This document shows positions 32,971 through 38,774 of a stretch of 46,482 bases of DNA, in pieces. The stretch is taken from the IMG/VR virus record IMGVR_UViG_3300035670_000367, positions 1 to 46,482 of that record; one strand, written 5' to 3'. This DNA comes from a virus. Numbering within the stretch: the first letter of the stretch is position 1; the number at the start of each line of letters is the position of its first letter. Both the position numbers and the translations under genes were made by a program. The notes below the pieces were generated by a model. The model was not told the origin of the DNA. It was given only the letters and a program-made list of their open reading frames with translations, and searched no databases.

Positions 32971-33080
32971 TGTCGCAGTGTGATATTTTTGTCACACGAA
33001 ACACTTGTGGGCGGGTCCCACCCAGTGTGCCTTGCTCCCTGGCTCTTGGCACACGAAACACTTGTGGGCGGGTCCCACCC
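32962..33080 (+). repeat. Composite repeat unit 1 (one A palindrome, two B copies)
   Basis: Element A is an imperfect version, GTGACATAGTGTCGC at 32962-32976. Element B occurs twice as an identical 31-base direct repeat at 32993-33023 and 33050-33080; its centre is a GTGGG/CCCAC stem around CGGGT. Between the copies, GTGTGCC (33025-33031) can pair with GGCACAC (33048-33054). A GC-rich CTGCCTG microrepeat follows to 33137. Confidence 0.85.
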
Positions 33081-33174
33081 GGAGTTAAAAAAATTACACT
33101 TGCTTGCGCCTTGTTGCCTGCTGCCTGCTGCCTGCTTGCGCCTTTTAATTTTTAGTTTTTATTTTAGGGAAATT

Positions 33175-33199
33175 CAGGGCCCGATGAACACGGGCCCTG
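33175..33199 (-). terminator. GC-rich hairpin at the end of cassette 1
   Basis: CAGGGCCCG and CGGGCCCTG form a perfect 9-bp stem with a 7-base loop, 8 bases beyond the stop of the minus-strand gene. No U-tract follows in that direction, so termination may be partial or need a factor. A T-rich block (TTTTTAGTTTTT, 33150-33161) beside it recurs next to the hairpin of cassette 2. Confidence 0.5.
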
Positions 33200-33207
33200 T
33201 TACAACG

Positions 33208-33453
33208 TTAGGAAGCTTTTGCAAATTTATCTTTAAGGTCGATTCTGCCTTCAACTAGCAGAAGGTATTCACCCCCGCTGCTGCCGTGGGGCTCTCTCCA
33301 TACTTCGAAGAAATCCCCATCCTTCTCCCGTCTTAAACGGGTTACTATCTTACCCTGCCAGCTTTGGGCCTCAACTCTCAGTGAGTGATGCGCTCTAGCT
33401 GTAGGCTGAGTCTTTCTTGCAGACTCAGATATCCTTCCATAAAAGTGACTCAT
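33208..33453 (-). CDS. Conserved phage protein, MSHFYG type, 81 aa
   Basis: Begins MSHFYGRISESARKTQPTAR and has a central beta pattern (RVEAQSWQGKIVTRLRREKD). Short proteins starting M-S-x-F-Y-G with a W-x-G core are spread among phages of several groups. Function unknown. ATGA-coupled to the zinc-finger gene above it and last in a three-gene minus-strand unit. Confidence 0.65.
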   Translation of the reverse strand: MSHFYGRISESARKTQPTARAHHSLRVEAQSWQGKIVTRLRREKDGDFFEVWREPHGSSGGEYLLLVEGRIDLKDKFAKAS

Positions 33454-33692
33454 ATTCTTACCTCCTTTATTTCTTTTAGTTTTTTACTTCCACAATCAAT
33501 GCATTCACCATTACCTTCGCAGGTGTACTCTCCACACTCCTCGCATTCTAGATAACATTCCTTGATTGTTTCAATTTCACACTCAATGCACTTGTAACCT
33601 TCTTCATCTTCTAGCCAAGCAGGTATTCTATTTACAAATAACCCAGTGCCAAATGAAGTGTCCCTTCTGCACCATAAGCATGTATTAGTCAT
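33450..33692 (-). CDS. Multi-cysteine zinc-binding protein, 80 aa
   Basis: It has five CxxC pairs (CLWC, CIEC, CEEC, CIDC and one spaced pair) and the phrase GTGLFVNRIPA found in similar marine phage proteins. It probably binds two or three zinc ions and acts as a protein or nucleic acid adaptor. Overlaps both neighbours by ATGA. Confidence 0.65.
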   Translation of the reverse strand: MTNTCLWCRRDTSFGTGLFVNRIPAWLEDEEGYKCIECEIETIKECYLECEECGEYTCEGNGECIDCGSKKLKEIKEVRI

Positions 33693-33859
33693 TTTACATT
33701 ACCTATTAAGTTGTATAGATTTTGAAATTCTTCTTTTGCATCTACTTCCGAAAAACTCCAATCTATATTAGTGTTAACAAGCAGCATCGCTTTAAGCTTA
33801 ATCAATTGAAGCTTAAGCTTGCGATTCTGTCTAGTTAACTTTGTTATTGTTTTTTTCAT
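33689..33859 (-). CDS. First gene of cassette 1: basic helical peptide, 56 aa
   Basis: It starts about 20 bases after the expected transcription start of the 33.9 kb promoter, following CGAAAGAG, and ends in an ATGA overlap. The N-terminal half is a basic helix (KKTITKLTRQNRKLKLQLIK); the rest includes NIDWSFSEVDAKEEF. Unknown function. Confidence 0.6.
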   Translation of the reverse strand: MKKTITKLTRQNRKLKLQLIKLKAMLLVNTNIDWSFSEVDAKEEFQNLYNLIGNVK

Positions 33860-33886
33860 ACTTTTTTCTCTTTCGTTATTGATTCA

Positions 33887-33916
33887 ATTATATCCTACAA
33901 TCTCCCATCTTGTCAA
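33887..33916 (-). promoter_or_regulatory. Consensus promoter of cassette 1
   Basis: On the minus strand: TTGACA (33916-33911), an 18-base spacer ending GATTGTAGGA, then TATAAT (33892-33887). The GTAGGATATAAT context is shared with the 34.7 kb promoter on the other strand. The leader contains CGAAAGAG. Confidence 0.8.
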
Positions 33917-33982
33917 ATCTAATCTTGAGCCCTGCTGCCTGAACCCTGATGCAGGGCACATGCAACCTGAGGTTATGTCAAT

Positions 33983-34031
33983 GCGACATAATGTCGCAGG
34001 TACACTAAACACTTGTGGGCGGGTCCCACCC
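33983..34031 (+). repeat. Composite repeat unit 2 (A + B)
   Basis: Element A is the perfect palindrome GCGACATAATGTCGC (33983-33997). After 9 bases comes the 25-base B core at 34007-34031 with its GTGGG/CCCAC stem. An A-rich tract and a GCTTGC microrepeat follow (34032-34070). Confidence 0.85.
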
Positions 34032-34101
34032 GTAAAAAAAAGAAAAAAATTAGAGCTTGCTTGCTTGCGCCTTATTATTTTTAGTTTTTAATTGGAGTTG
34101 T

Positions 34102-34122
34102 GGCGCCCGTTGTTCGGGCGCC
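34102..34122 (-). terminator. GC-rich hairpin at the end of cassette 2
   Basis: GGCGCCCG and CGGGCGCC form a perfect 8-bp stem with loop TTGTT, 8 bases beyond the stop of the last minus-strand gene. The T-rich TTTTTAGTTTTT block (34079-34090) stands beside it, as in cassette 1. There is no clear U-tract. Confidence 0.5.
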
Positions 34123-34130
34123 GTTGTGAA

Positions 34131-34319
34131 TTATACTTCGTTAACTTCTTCAATCACGGGCGGGAAAAAATACTCCTGCTCCGTGTGTTCATCGGGCCGC
34201 TCCCAGTCCTTCGTGTTAGCCAAAGCAATTTCCTTGGCTTCCTCTGGACTGTCAGCCTCTACTTCATAGAACATATAGTCTCTATAGTAGGCTACGATGG
34301 AGTAGGTTTTTTTAGTCAT
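34131..34319 (-). CDS. Small protein, 62 aa
   Basis: I choose the ATG at 34319, 7 bases after GAAGGAG; an upstream in-frame ATG at 34340 would ignore that site. Sequence MTKKTYSIVAYYRDYMFYEV, then EADSPEEAKEIALANTKDWE: a small beta-alpha fold with aromatic strands, similar to short phage proteins of unknown role. It overlaps the previous gene by 8 bases. Confidence 0.6.
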   Translation of the reverse strand: MTKKTYSIVAYYRDYMFYEVEADSPEEAKEIALANTKDWERPDEHTEQEYFFPPVIEEVNEV

Positions 34320-34437
34320 CTGCATTCTCCTTCGGGTCAAATTTTATAATTACATGCATTCCATCTTCATGCTCTGCAGTAACTTCAAATTCAACACCAG
34401 ACTTTTCTAGTGCTTTCAGCACTTCGTCCATAGTCAT
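34312..34437 (-). CDS. Small acidic protein, 41 aa
   Basis: ATG 34437 follows CGAAAGGA with suitable spacing. Sequence MTMDEVLKALEKSGVEFEVT and on to KFDPKENADD. A hairpin of AGACTGAC with GTCAGTCT (34459-34466 and 34487-34494) lies upstream in the message. Function unknown. Confidence 0.55.
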   Translation of the reverse strand: MTMDEVLKALEKSGVEFEVTAEHEDGMHVIIKFDPKENADD

Positions 34438-34543
34438 GTGTTTTCCTTTCGTTGTAGAAGACTGACAGTGGCAAACGACCCAGACCGTCAGTCTCCCCAT
34501 TTGTTACGGTAGTCACCCGTCTCACCAGAAACGATCTGTACAA
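34391..34543 (-). CDS. Possible TTG-started 50-aa protein, first in cassette 2
   Basis: A reading frame from TTG 34543, 5 bases after AAAGGAG, gives LYRSFLVRRVTTVTNGETDG then LGRLPLSVFYNERKTHD and a basic tail. It sits 30 bases from the expected start of transcription, as the first genes of the other cassettes do, and its leader shares CGAAAGGAG. It overlaps the 41-aa gene in another frame by 47 bases. An ATG at 34564 is an alternative start without a ribosome-binding site. Confidence 0.5.
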   Translation of the reverse strand: MYRSFLVRRVTTVTNGETDGLGRLPLSVFYNERKTHDYGRSAESTRKVWC

Positions 34544-34579
34544 TCTCTCTCCTTTCGGATTCATCTGGCTGCAATTAAA

Positions 34580-34608
34580 ACTATATCCTATGTTATCCCA
34601 TAACACAA
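34580..34608 (-). promoter_or_regulatory. Probable promoter of cassette 2
   Basis: On the minus strand: TTGTGT (34608-34603), a 17-base spacer ending ACATAGGA, then TATAGT (34585-34580). Weaker hexamers than its neighbours, but the TAGGATATA context matches the promoters at 33.9 and 34.7 kb. It abuts element A of repeat unit 3. Confidence 0.55.
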
Positions 34609-34609
34609 T

Positions 34610-34695
34610 GCGACATAGTGTCGCAGGCCCACTAAACACTTGTGGGCGGGTCCCACCCACAAAAAACACTAAACACTTGAGGGCGGGTCCCACCC
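34610..34695 (+). repeat. Composite repeat unit 3 (A + two B copies)
   Basis: Element A is GCGACATAGTGTCGC (34610-34624). The B core occurs at 34634-34658 and again at 34671-34695. In the second copy GTGGG has become GAGGG, which weakens the stem. An A-rich tract follows, then the promoter of cassette 3. Confidence 0.85.
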
Positions 34696-34729
34696 GGGGA
34701 AAAAAAATAAAAATAATTAACTTTAGAGC

Positions 34730-34759
34730 TTGACAACATAGGACAATGTAGGATATAAT
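34730..34759 (+). promoter_or_regulatory. Consensus promoter of cassette 3
   Basis: TTGACA at 34730-34735, an 18-base spacer ending AATGTAGGA, TATAAT at 34754-34759. The leader is about 24 bases long and contains CGAAAGGA as ribosome-binding site for ATG 34790. Confidence 0.85.
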
Positions 34760-34789
34760 AATCGCATAACAACAACGAAAGGATAAAAC

Positions 34790-35362
34790 ATGAGACCAAT
34801 AAGAAAACAAGAACTTGATTATTTAGATCGACTTATCAATAACAAGTTCCAAGAAAAGCAAAGCGCAATACGATCACAGTGCGAACTAGAAGTTGAAAAG
34901 CAATTAGAAAAGGACTTTACAAAGTTTTTATCTACTTTGAAACTTGAAAAGCTTTTAAAAGAAGCTGAACAAGCTGAAAAGGACTTTGAAGACTTTAAAC
35001 GTAATAAAGACAATAAAGAACAAGAACTGTCATCTATAGCGTTTAAAAAAAGAACTGCTTTGTCAGAAAAAATTAATCAGTGGTCTAATATTAGAGACTG
35101 GTCAATAACTAGTAGACATGACAACGTAGACGAAGCTATGAGTAATTTAAAAAAAGCTTGTAGACAAGAACTTGAAGAGAAATATAAAAACTCTGAAAAG
35201 GGCAAGTTCTTTAAATATCTTCAAAATGGAATTGAAGACGCTAGAAATACGTTATACTCTGGCTTGTCTATTGATGACGTTTGGAAAAACTTGGAAAGCA
35301 TATTCAATAAAGCACAAATTGAAGTACGTGTGCCAAAGTCCTTTGCACAAATTGCTAAATAA
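34790..35362 (+). CDS. Coiled-coil moron-like protein, 190 aa
   Basis: It is a stand-alone gene with its own perfect promoter, an AAAGGA site and a strong terminator, placed between repeat units 3 and 4. The protein is almost all helix: basic start, coiled coil at about 40-80 (KLEKLLKEAEQAEKDFEDFK), more helix (QWSNIRDWSITSRHDNVDEA), and a short C-terminal segment (EVRVPKSFAQIAK). No enzyme motif or membrane span is present. An independently expressed accessory gene of this kind is often a host-interference or anti-defence factor, but nothing here proves that. Confidence 0.7.
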   Translation: MRPIRKQELDYLDRLINNKFQEKQSAIRSQCELEVEKQLEKDFTKFLSTLKLEKLLKEAEQAEKDFEDFKRNKDNKEQELSSIAFKKRTALSEKINQWSNIRDWSITSRHDNVDEAMSNLKKACRQELEEKYKNSEKGKFFKYLQNGIEDARNTLYSGLSIDDVWKNLESIFNKAQIEVRVPKSFAQIAK

Positions 35363-35380
35363 TTCTTTTCGTTAAGAATA

Positions 35381-35408
35381 AACAACGCCCGGAGTTCCGG
35401 GCGTTGTT
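35381..35408. terminator. Strong bidirectional hairpin between convergent genes
   Basis: AACAACGCCCGG and CCGGGCGTTGTT form a perfect 12-bp stem with loop AGTT. It lies between the ends of the plus-strand cassette gene and the minus-strand pair and could stop transcription from both sides. U-tracts are poor, but the stem is very stable. Confidence 0.65.
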
Positions 35409-35415
35409 GTTAAGA

Positions 35416-35562
35416 TTACTCTGATATTACTTCTAAATCGTCGAGTGAGTTGTCAGTGCCAGTCATGTAGTTTGCTTTGAACTCACACTCCTGGACTGGT
35501 GTTCCTGTTTCTTGAGACAAGGAACAGGAAACAGTTTCAGTTAAATTAATATCTAGTTCCAT
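35416..35562 (-). CDS. Small acidic protein, 48 aa
   Basis: The start at ATG 35562 lies just after the stop of the upstream gene; a longer form from 35607 would overlap it. Sequence MELDINLTETVSCSLSQETG then a Thr/Asp-rich end, with two cysteines. The TTTTTAGTTTTT block also occurs here, at 35568-35579. Function unknown. Confidence 0.5.
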   Translation of the reverse strand: MELDINLTETVSCSLSQETGTPVQECEFKANYMTGTDNSLDDLEVISE

Positions 35563-35563
35563 A

Positions 35564-35908
35564 TTAATTTTTAGTTTTTGTTGAGTACTCAACGTCTCTC
35601 TCAACACTTTTAACTTGTATTCTAATAAATTTTGCTCTTGATAAGTTAGAGCAATTTATAGTTAGTCCTTTATATTTATTTAGTAAGTCTCTAATTTGTG
35701 TTGGTGTAAGTTTTTCACAACCAGCAAAAAGAGGATAACTTACTTTTTCTATAAACATTATTCTAAATATTAACTCATCTATTGTTGAATTGTTTATAGT
35801 GCTTATATGCGTTGCCATTAATACAAAGCCAACTGAATCACACTCATTGTGATTAAAGTCCTTTGAGTTAAAGCTTTCGCACTTATCTCTATATACAAGC
35901 AGTGCCAT
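35564..35908 (-). CDS. Unknown protein, 114 aa
   Basis: It follows a CGAAAGAG leader. Cys-rich N-terminal half (MALLVYRDKCESFNSKDFNH), then hydrophobic helix-forming segments (IDELIFRIMFIEKVSYPLFA) and a basic C-terminus. No family recognised. It is first gene of the minus-strand half of cassette 3. Confidence 0.55.
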   Translation of the reverse strand: MALLVYRDKCESFNSKDFNHNECDSVGFVLMATHISTINNSTIDELIFRIMFIEKVSYPLFAGCEKLTPTQIRDLLNKYKGLTINCSNLSRAKFIRIQVKSVERDVEYSTKTKN

Positions 35909-35943
35909 GTTATTACCTTTCTCTTTCGTTAAATTAAATACAG

Positions 35944-35972
35944 ATTATCAAATGAAATAAATCTTGCTACAA
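35944..35972 (-). promoter_or_regulatory. Possible promoter of the minus-strand pair in cassette 3
   Basis: On the minus strand: TTGTAG (35972-35967), a 17-base spacer, GATAAT (35949-35944). It has a 29-base leader with CGAAAGAG before ATG 35908, matching the other cassettes. The -35 hexamer is weak. Confidence 0.45.
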
Positions 35973-36026
35973 CTATTTGCATTCGGTTTGTGCGTTGCAT
36001 TTATATCACTACTATTACTTGGGGCT

Positions 36027-36069
36027 GCGACACTTTGTCGCACTAAACACATGTGGGCGGGTCCCACCC
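36027..36069 (+). repeat. Composite repeat unit 4 (A + B)
   Basis: Element A is GCGACACTTTGTCGC (36027-36041), with a changed loop but intact arms. The B core at 36045-36069 has one change (CTTG to CATG) outside the GTGGG/CCCAC stem. Conservation of the arms rather than the loop suggests that structure matters. Confidence 0.85.
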
Positions 36070-36229
36070 GAAGAAGAAAGGAAGAGGTCCCAATGGGTTG
36101 GCAAATACCTTTTAAGCAAGGTGGGGGGAGGGGGTAAAACAAAAAAAGGGGTCCCAGACATTACCCTTTAGTGCTGGATTTATACACCCGGGTGGGGTAT
36201 AAACTTTTTAAGGTACCATAATTAACATT

Positions 36230-37714
36230 ATGCTTGATATAGAAAAAATAAAAAATTTAAATAAGATAGCTGACCCTAAAGTAAGAAAGGAAACAAAATT
36301 AAATGTTTTGTATCGTATAGAAAAGGCTAGAAAAAATAATATAAAAAATAATTTTTTAGAATTTGTAAAATATATTTGGCCAGATTTTATTGAAGGCTTT
36401 CATCATAAAGAAATTGCAGATAAGTTTAATAGATTACAAACTGGTGAATTAAAAAGATTAATTATTAATATGCCACCAAGGCATACGAAATCAGAATTTG
36501 CTTCTTACTTTTTACCCGCTTGGATGATTGGAAATAATCCTAAATTAAAAATTATTCAAGCAACCCACACTGCAGAGCTTGCAGTACGTTTCGGTCGTAA
36601 AACTAAAAACTTGATTGATTCATCTGAATACAGAGAAATATTTAATACAAGATTACAAGAAGATTCAAAAGCCGCGGGCCGTTGGGAAACGGATCAAGGT
36701 GGTGAATACTTTGCTGTCGGTGTCCAGGGTGCGGTGACCGGTAGGGGTGCTGATTTATTAATCATCGATGATCCACATTCAGAGCAAGATGTAAATTCAG
36801 CCACAGCTTTTGATAAAGCATATGAGTGGTATACTTCAGGACCACGTCAACGTTTGCAGCCAGGTGGACGTATTGTTTTAGTTATGACTAGATGGTCAAC
36901 AAAAGATTTAACAGCACAACTCATCAAGGCTCAAGCAGCAGAAGAAAAAGCAGATCAATGGGAAGTTGTAGAATTTCCAGCCATTATGCCAAGTGGTAAA
37001 CCTTGCTGGCCAGAATATTGGAAGTTAGAAGATTTACTTGCAGTTAAAGCATCCGCTGGTATTTCAAAATGGAATGCTCAATACATGCAAGATCCAACTG
37101 CAGAAGAAGGAGCAATCATTAAACGTGAGTGGTGGAGAGATTGGACTGAAGATTATATTCCACCTTTAGAACATGTCATTCAATCTTATGATACAGCATT
37201 CATGAAAAAAGAAACTGCGGATTATTCAGCAATTACAACATGGGGCGTGTTTCATTTAAATGAGGACTCGGGCCCACAATTAATTTTACTGGATGCTAGA
37301 AAAGAACGTTTAGAGTTTCCTGAATTAAGGCGCATGGCCCACGAACAATATATGTATTGGCAACCTGAAACAGTTCTTGTTGAGGCAAAAGCATCAGGAC
37401 TTCCATTAACTTATGAACTTCGTAATATGGGTATACCCGTTATAAATTTTTCACCATCTAAAGGTAATGATAAACATGCACGAGTGAATGCTGTTGCACC
37501 TTTATTTGAATCTGGAATGATATGGGCTCCTAAATCTAAACAGTTTGCACAAGAGGTTATTGAGGAATGTGCAGCATTTCCTTATGGAGATCATGATGAT
37601 TTAGTAGATTCTATGACACAAGCGGTTATGCGATTTAGACAAGGGGGATTGATTTCTCACCCAGAAGACTATAGAGATGAAGAACTTCCAAAAACTGAGA
37701 GAAGTTATTATTAA
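36230..37714 (+). CDS. terL: Terminase large subunit
   Basis: 494 aa. The ATPase P-loop is PPRHTKSE at 82-89, where most relatives have PPRHGKS. Walker B is LLIIDDPH with D180-D181, and the coupling-type motif is VMTRWS. The nuclease domain has D321 (SYDTAF), E385 (LVEAKASG) and D456-D457 with D460 (GDHDDLVDSM). It cuts concatemeric DNA and drives it into the head. It begins the head operon. Confidence 0.95.
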   Translation: MLDIEKIKNLNKIADPKVRKETKLNVLYRIEKARKNNIKNNFLEFVKYIWPDFIEGFHHKEIADKFNRLQTGELKRLIINMPPRHTKSEFASYFLPAWMIGNNPKLKIIQATHTAELAVRFGRKTKNLIDSSEYREIFNTRLQEDSKAAGRWETDQGGEYFAVGVQGAVTGRGADLLIIDDPHSEQDVNSATAFDKAYEWYTSGPRQRLQPGGRIVLVMTRWSTKDLTAQLIKAQAAEEKADQWEVVEFPAIMPSGKPCWPEYWKLEDLLAVKASAGISKWNAQYMQDPTAEEGAIIKREWWRDWTEDYIPPLEHVIQSYDTAFMKKETADYSAITTWGVFHLNEDSGPQLILLDARKERLEFPELRRMAHEQYMYWQPETVLVEAKASGLPLTYELRNMGIPVINFSPSKGNDKHARVNAVAPLFESGMIWAPKSKQFAQEVIEECAAFPYGDHDDLVDSMTQAVMRFRQGGLISHPEDYRDEELPKTERSYY

Positions 37715-37715
37715 T

Positions 37716-38633
37716 ATGATTGAGAAAAAAATTAGTTACAGCATTAATATAGAAAAACCTAGTAAAACAAAACCTGTTGAACAAGGTGGTGTTTTAAATT
37801 ATTTAGGAAAACAAAAAACAGTTAATGCTCCTATTCATTGGAGATCATCTCCTAAACATCCAATAGCACATCTTTCATATATTACAAAAGATGAAGAAAA
37901 AATTTTAATAGATTTAAATTTATATGGTTCATTAAAAGGTAAACCTAACAAAGGTCCATTTGGACTTCCATCATTACAAGGATCAGGTGGTGGCGCTGGC
38001 GGTGGAGATGGCGGTGACGGTGGAGGTGGTGGAGGAGATTCATCAGGAGATTCTGATTCAGGAACAGGACAAGATGGTGCACAAAGCGGAGACAATTCAG
38101 ATGGTAATAATGCAGATGGAACAGACGGTGGACCAGGTACAGATGGAATGGGAGGACCAGGAGGTTTTGGTGGAGATGCTGCTCCAGGAGCAGAAGGTGG
38201 ATTTGGTATAGGTCCTGATGCAGCAGCAGAGGCAGCACAAAGTGTAACAGCGGACGATGTATCTGCACAAGCACAAGCTGATCAAGAAAATGCAGCAACA
38301 GCAGAAGCAGCTAACTCTCAAGGAATCGCAAGTACTTTGGGAAACATGGCAAGAGCAGCATTTAATGCATATGCAACTTTTTCACCAACAGGTATTGCAA
38401 TGAATGCAATTAGTAATGCAATTAGTAATGCACAAAGAGGAGTGACAGCTCCAAATGATTTTTCACAAGCAACAGAATCTGTTCAAAGTGGACCAGCACA
38501 AAGTCCATCAGGTGGAGATGGAGGTATATCAAATCTTGTTCCAGAGAAATATCAGTTATATTATGAAACAACTCCACAAAATTTAGATGAATTTACAAGG
38601 AGAATAAGACTTAATCTAGGTCTTCCTATTTAA
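37716..38633 (+). CDS. Glycine-rich virion-type protein
   Basis: I use ATG 37716, one base after the terL stop; the protein is 305 aa. An ordered N-terminal domain of about 85 residues (SINIEKPSKTKPVEQGGVLN; HWRSSPKHPIAHLSYITKDE) is followed by a long Gly/Asp/Ser/Ala-rich low-complexity region and a short ordered C-terminus (YYETTPQNLDEFTRRIRLNL). It stands between terminase and portal, so a head-assembly or virion role is likely. Function unknown. Confidence 0.55.
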   Translation: MIEKKISYSINIEKPSKTKPVEQGGVLNYLGKQKTVNAPIHWRSSPKHPIAHLSYITKDEEKILIDLNLYGSLKGKPNKGPFGLPSLQGSGGGAGGGDGGDGGGGGGDSSGDSDSGTGQDGAQSGDNSDGNNADGTDGGPGTDGMGGPGGFGGDAAPGAEGGFGIGPDAAAEAAQSVTADDVSAQAQADQENAATAEAANSQGIASTLGNMARAAFNAYATFSPTGIAMNAISNAISNAQRGVTAPNDFSQATESVQSGPAQSPSGGDGGISNLVPEKYQLYYETTPQNLDEFTRRIRLNLGLPI

Positions 38634-38774
38634 ATGAAAAAATTAACAAGAACAATACCACCTTTAAGAGGACCCAATCCACAAGGGTTGAATGTTCCAA
38701 ATAAAAAGGTTATAGTAATAAATTCAGGAAAATTAAATGGCAACTATAGACAAAGCACTTCCAAACGAAGTTAG
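38634..38774 (+). CDS. Small basic peptide, 46 aa, overlapping portal
   Basis: It begins one base after the previous stop and runs 38 bases into the portal gene in another frame. Sequence MKKLTRTIPPLRGPNPQGLN then VPNKKVIVINS. The I-P-P-L-x-G-P-N-P-Q element recurs in tiny proteins before portal genes in marine phages. Unknown function. Confidence 0.6.
   Translation: MKKLTRTIPPLRGPNPQGLNVPNKKVIVINSGKLNGNYRQSTSKRS

Larger units (their letters stand above)
35909..36229. other. Non-coding stretch before terL with repeat unit and G-rich tract
   Basis: It holds the promoter for the minus-strand pair, repeat unit 4, a G-rich run (36120-36134, mostly G with one T and one A) and the palindrome CACCCGGGTG (36186-36195) flanked by TATA. 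No convincing gene is seen. The G-run could form a quadruplex, and the region could hold a packaging or regulatory site; both are inference. Confidence 0.5.

Noticed and set aside
32910-33258. Plus-strand frames across repeat unit 1 (about 80-90 codons)
   Set aside because: They translate the repeats themselves (repeated NTCGRVPP-like peptides), use no good start and overlap the end of the nuclease and of a better minus-strand gene.
33819-34349. Plus-strand frames over cassette 2 and repeat unit 2
   Set aside because: They cross promoter, repeat and hairpin elements and are antisense to minus-strand genes that have proper ribosome-binding sites.
32993-34695. Element B as an intrinsic terminator
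   Set aside because: In the plus direction an A-rich tract, not a U-tract, follows the stem, and in the minus direction the T-run precedes it.
32962-36069. CRISPR array
   Set aside because: The repeats are spaced from tens of bases to over a kilobase apart, spacers are genes or regulatory DNA, and no cas genes are present.
35948-36171. Frames of about 64 codons on both strands over repeat unit 4
   Set aside because: Both translate the repeat and the G-rich tract; neither has a convincing start or composition.
37835-38321. Frames on both strands over the glycine-rich gene
   Set aside because: They arise from the repetitive GGA/GGT codons and have homopolymer-like translations (Pro, His or Cys runs).
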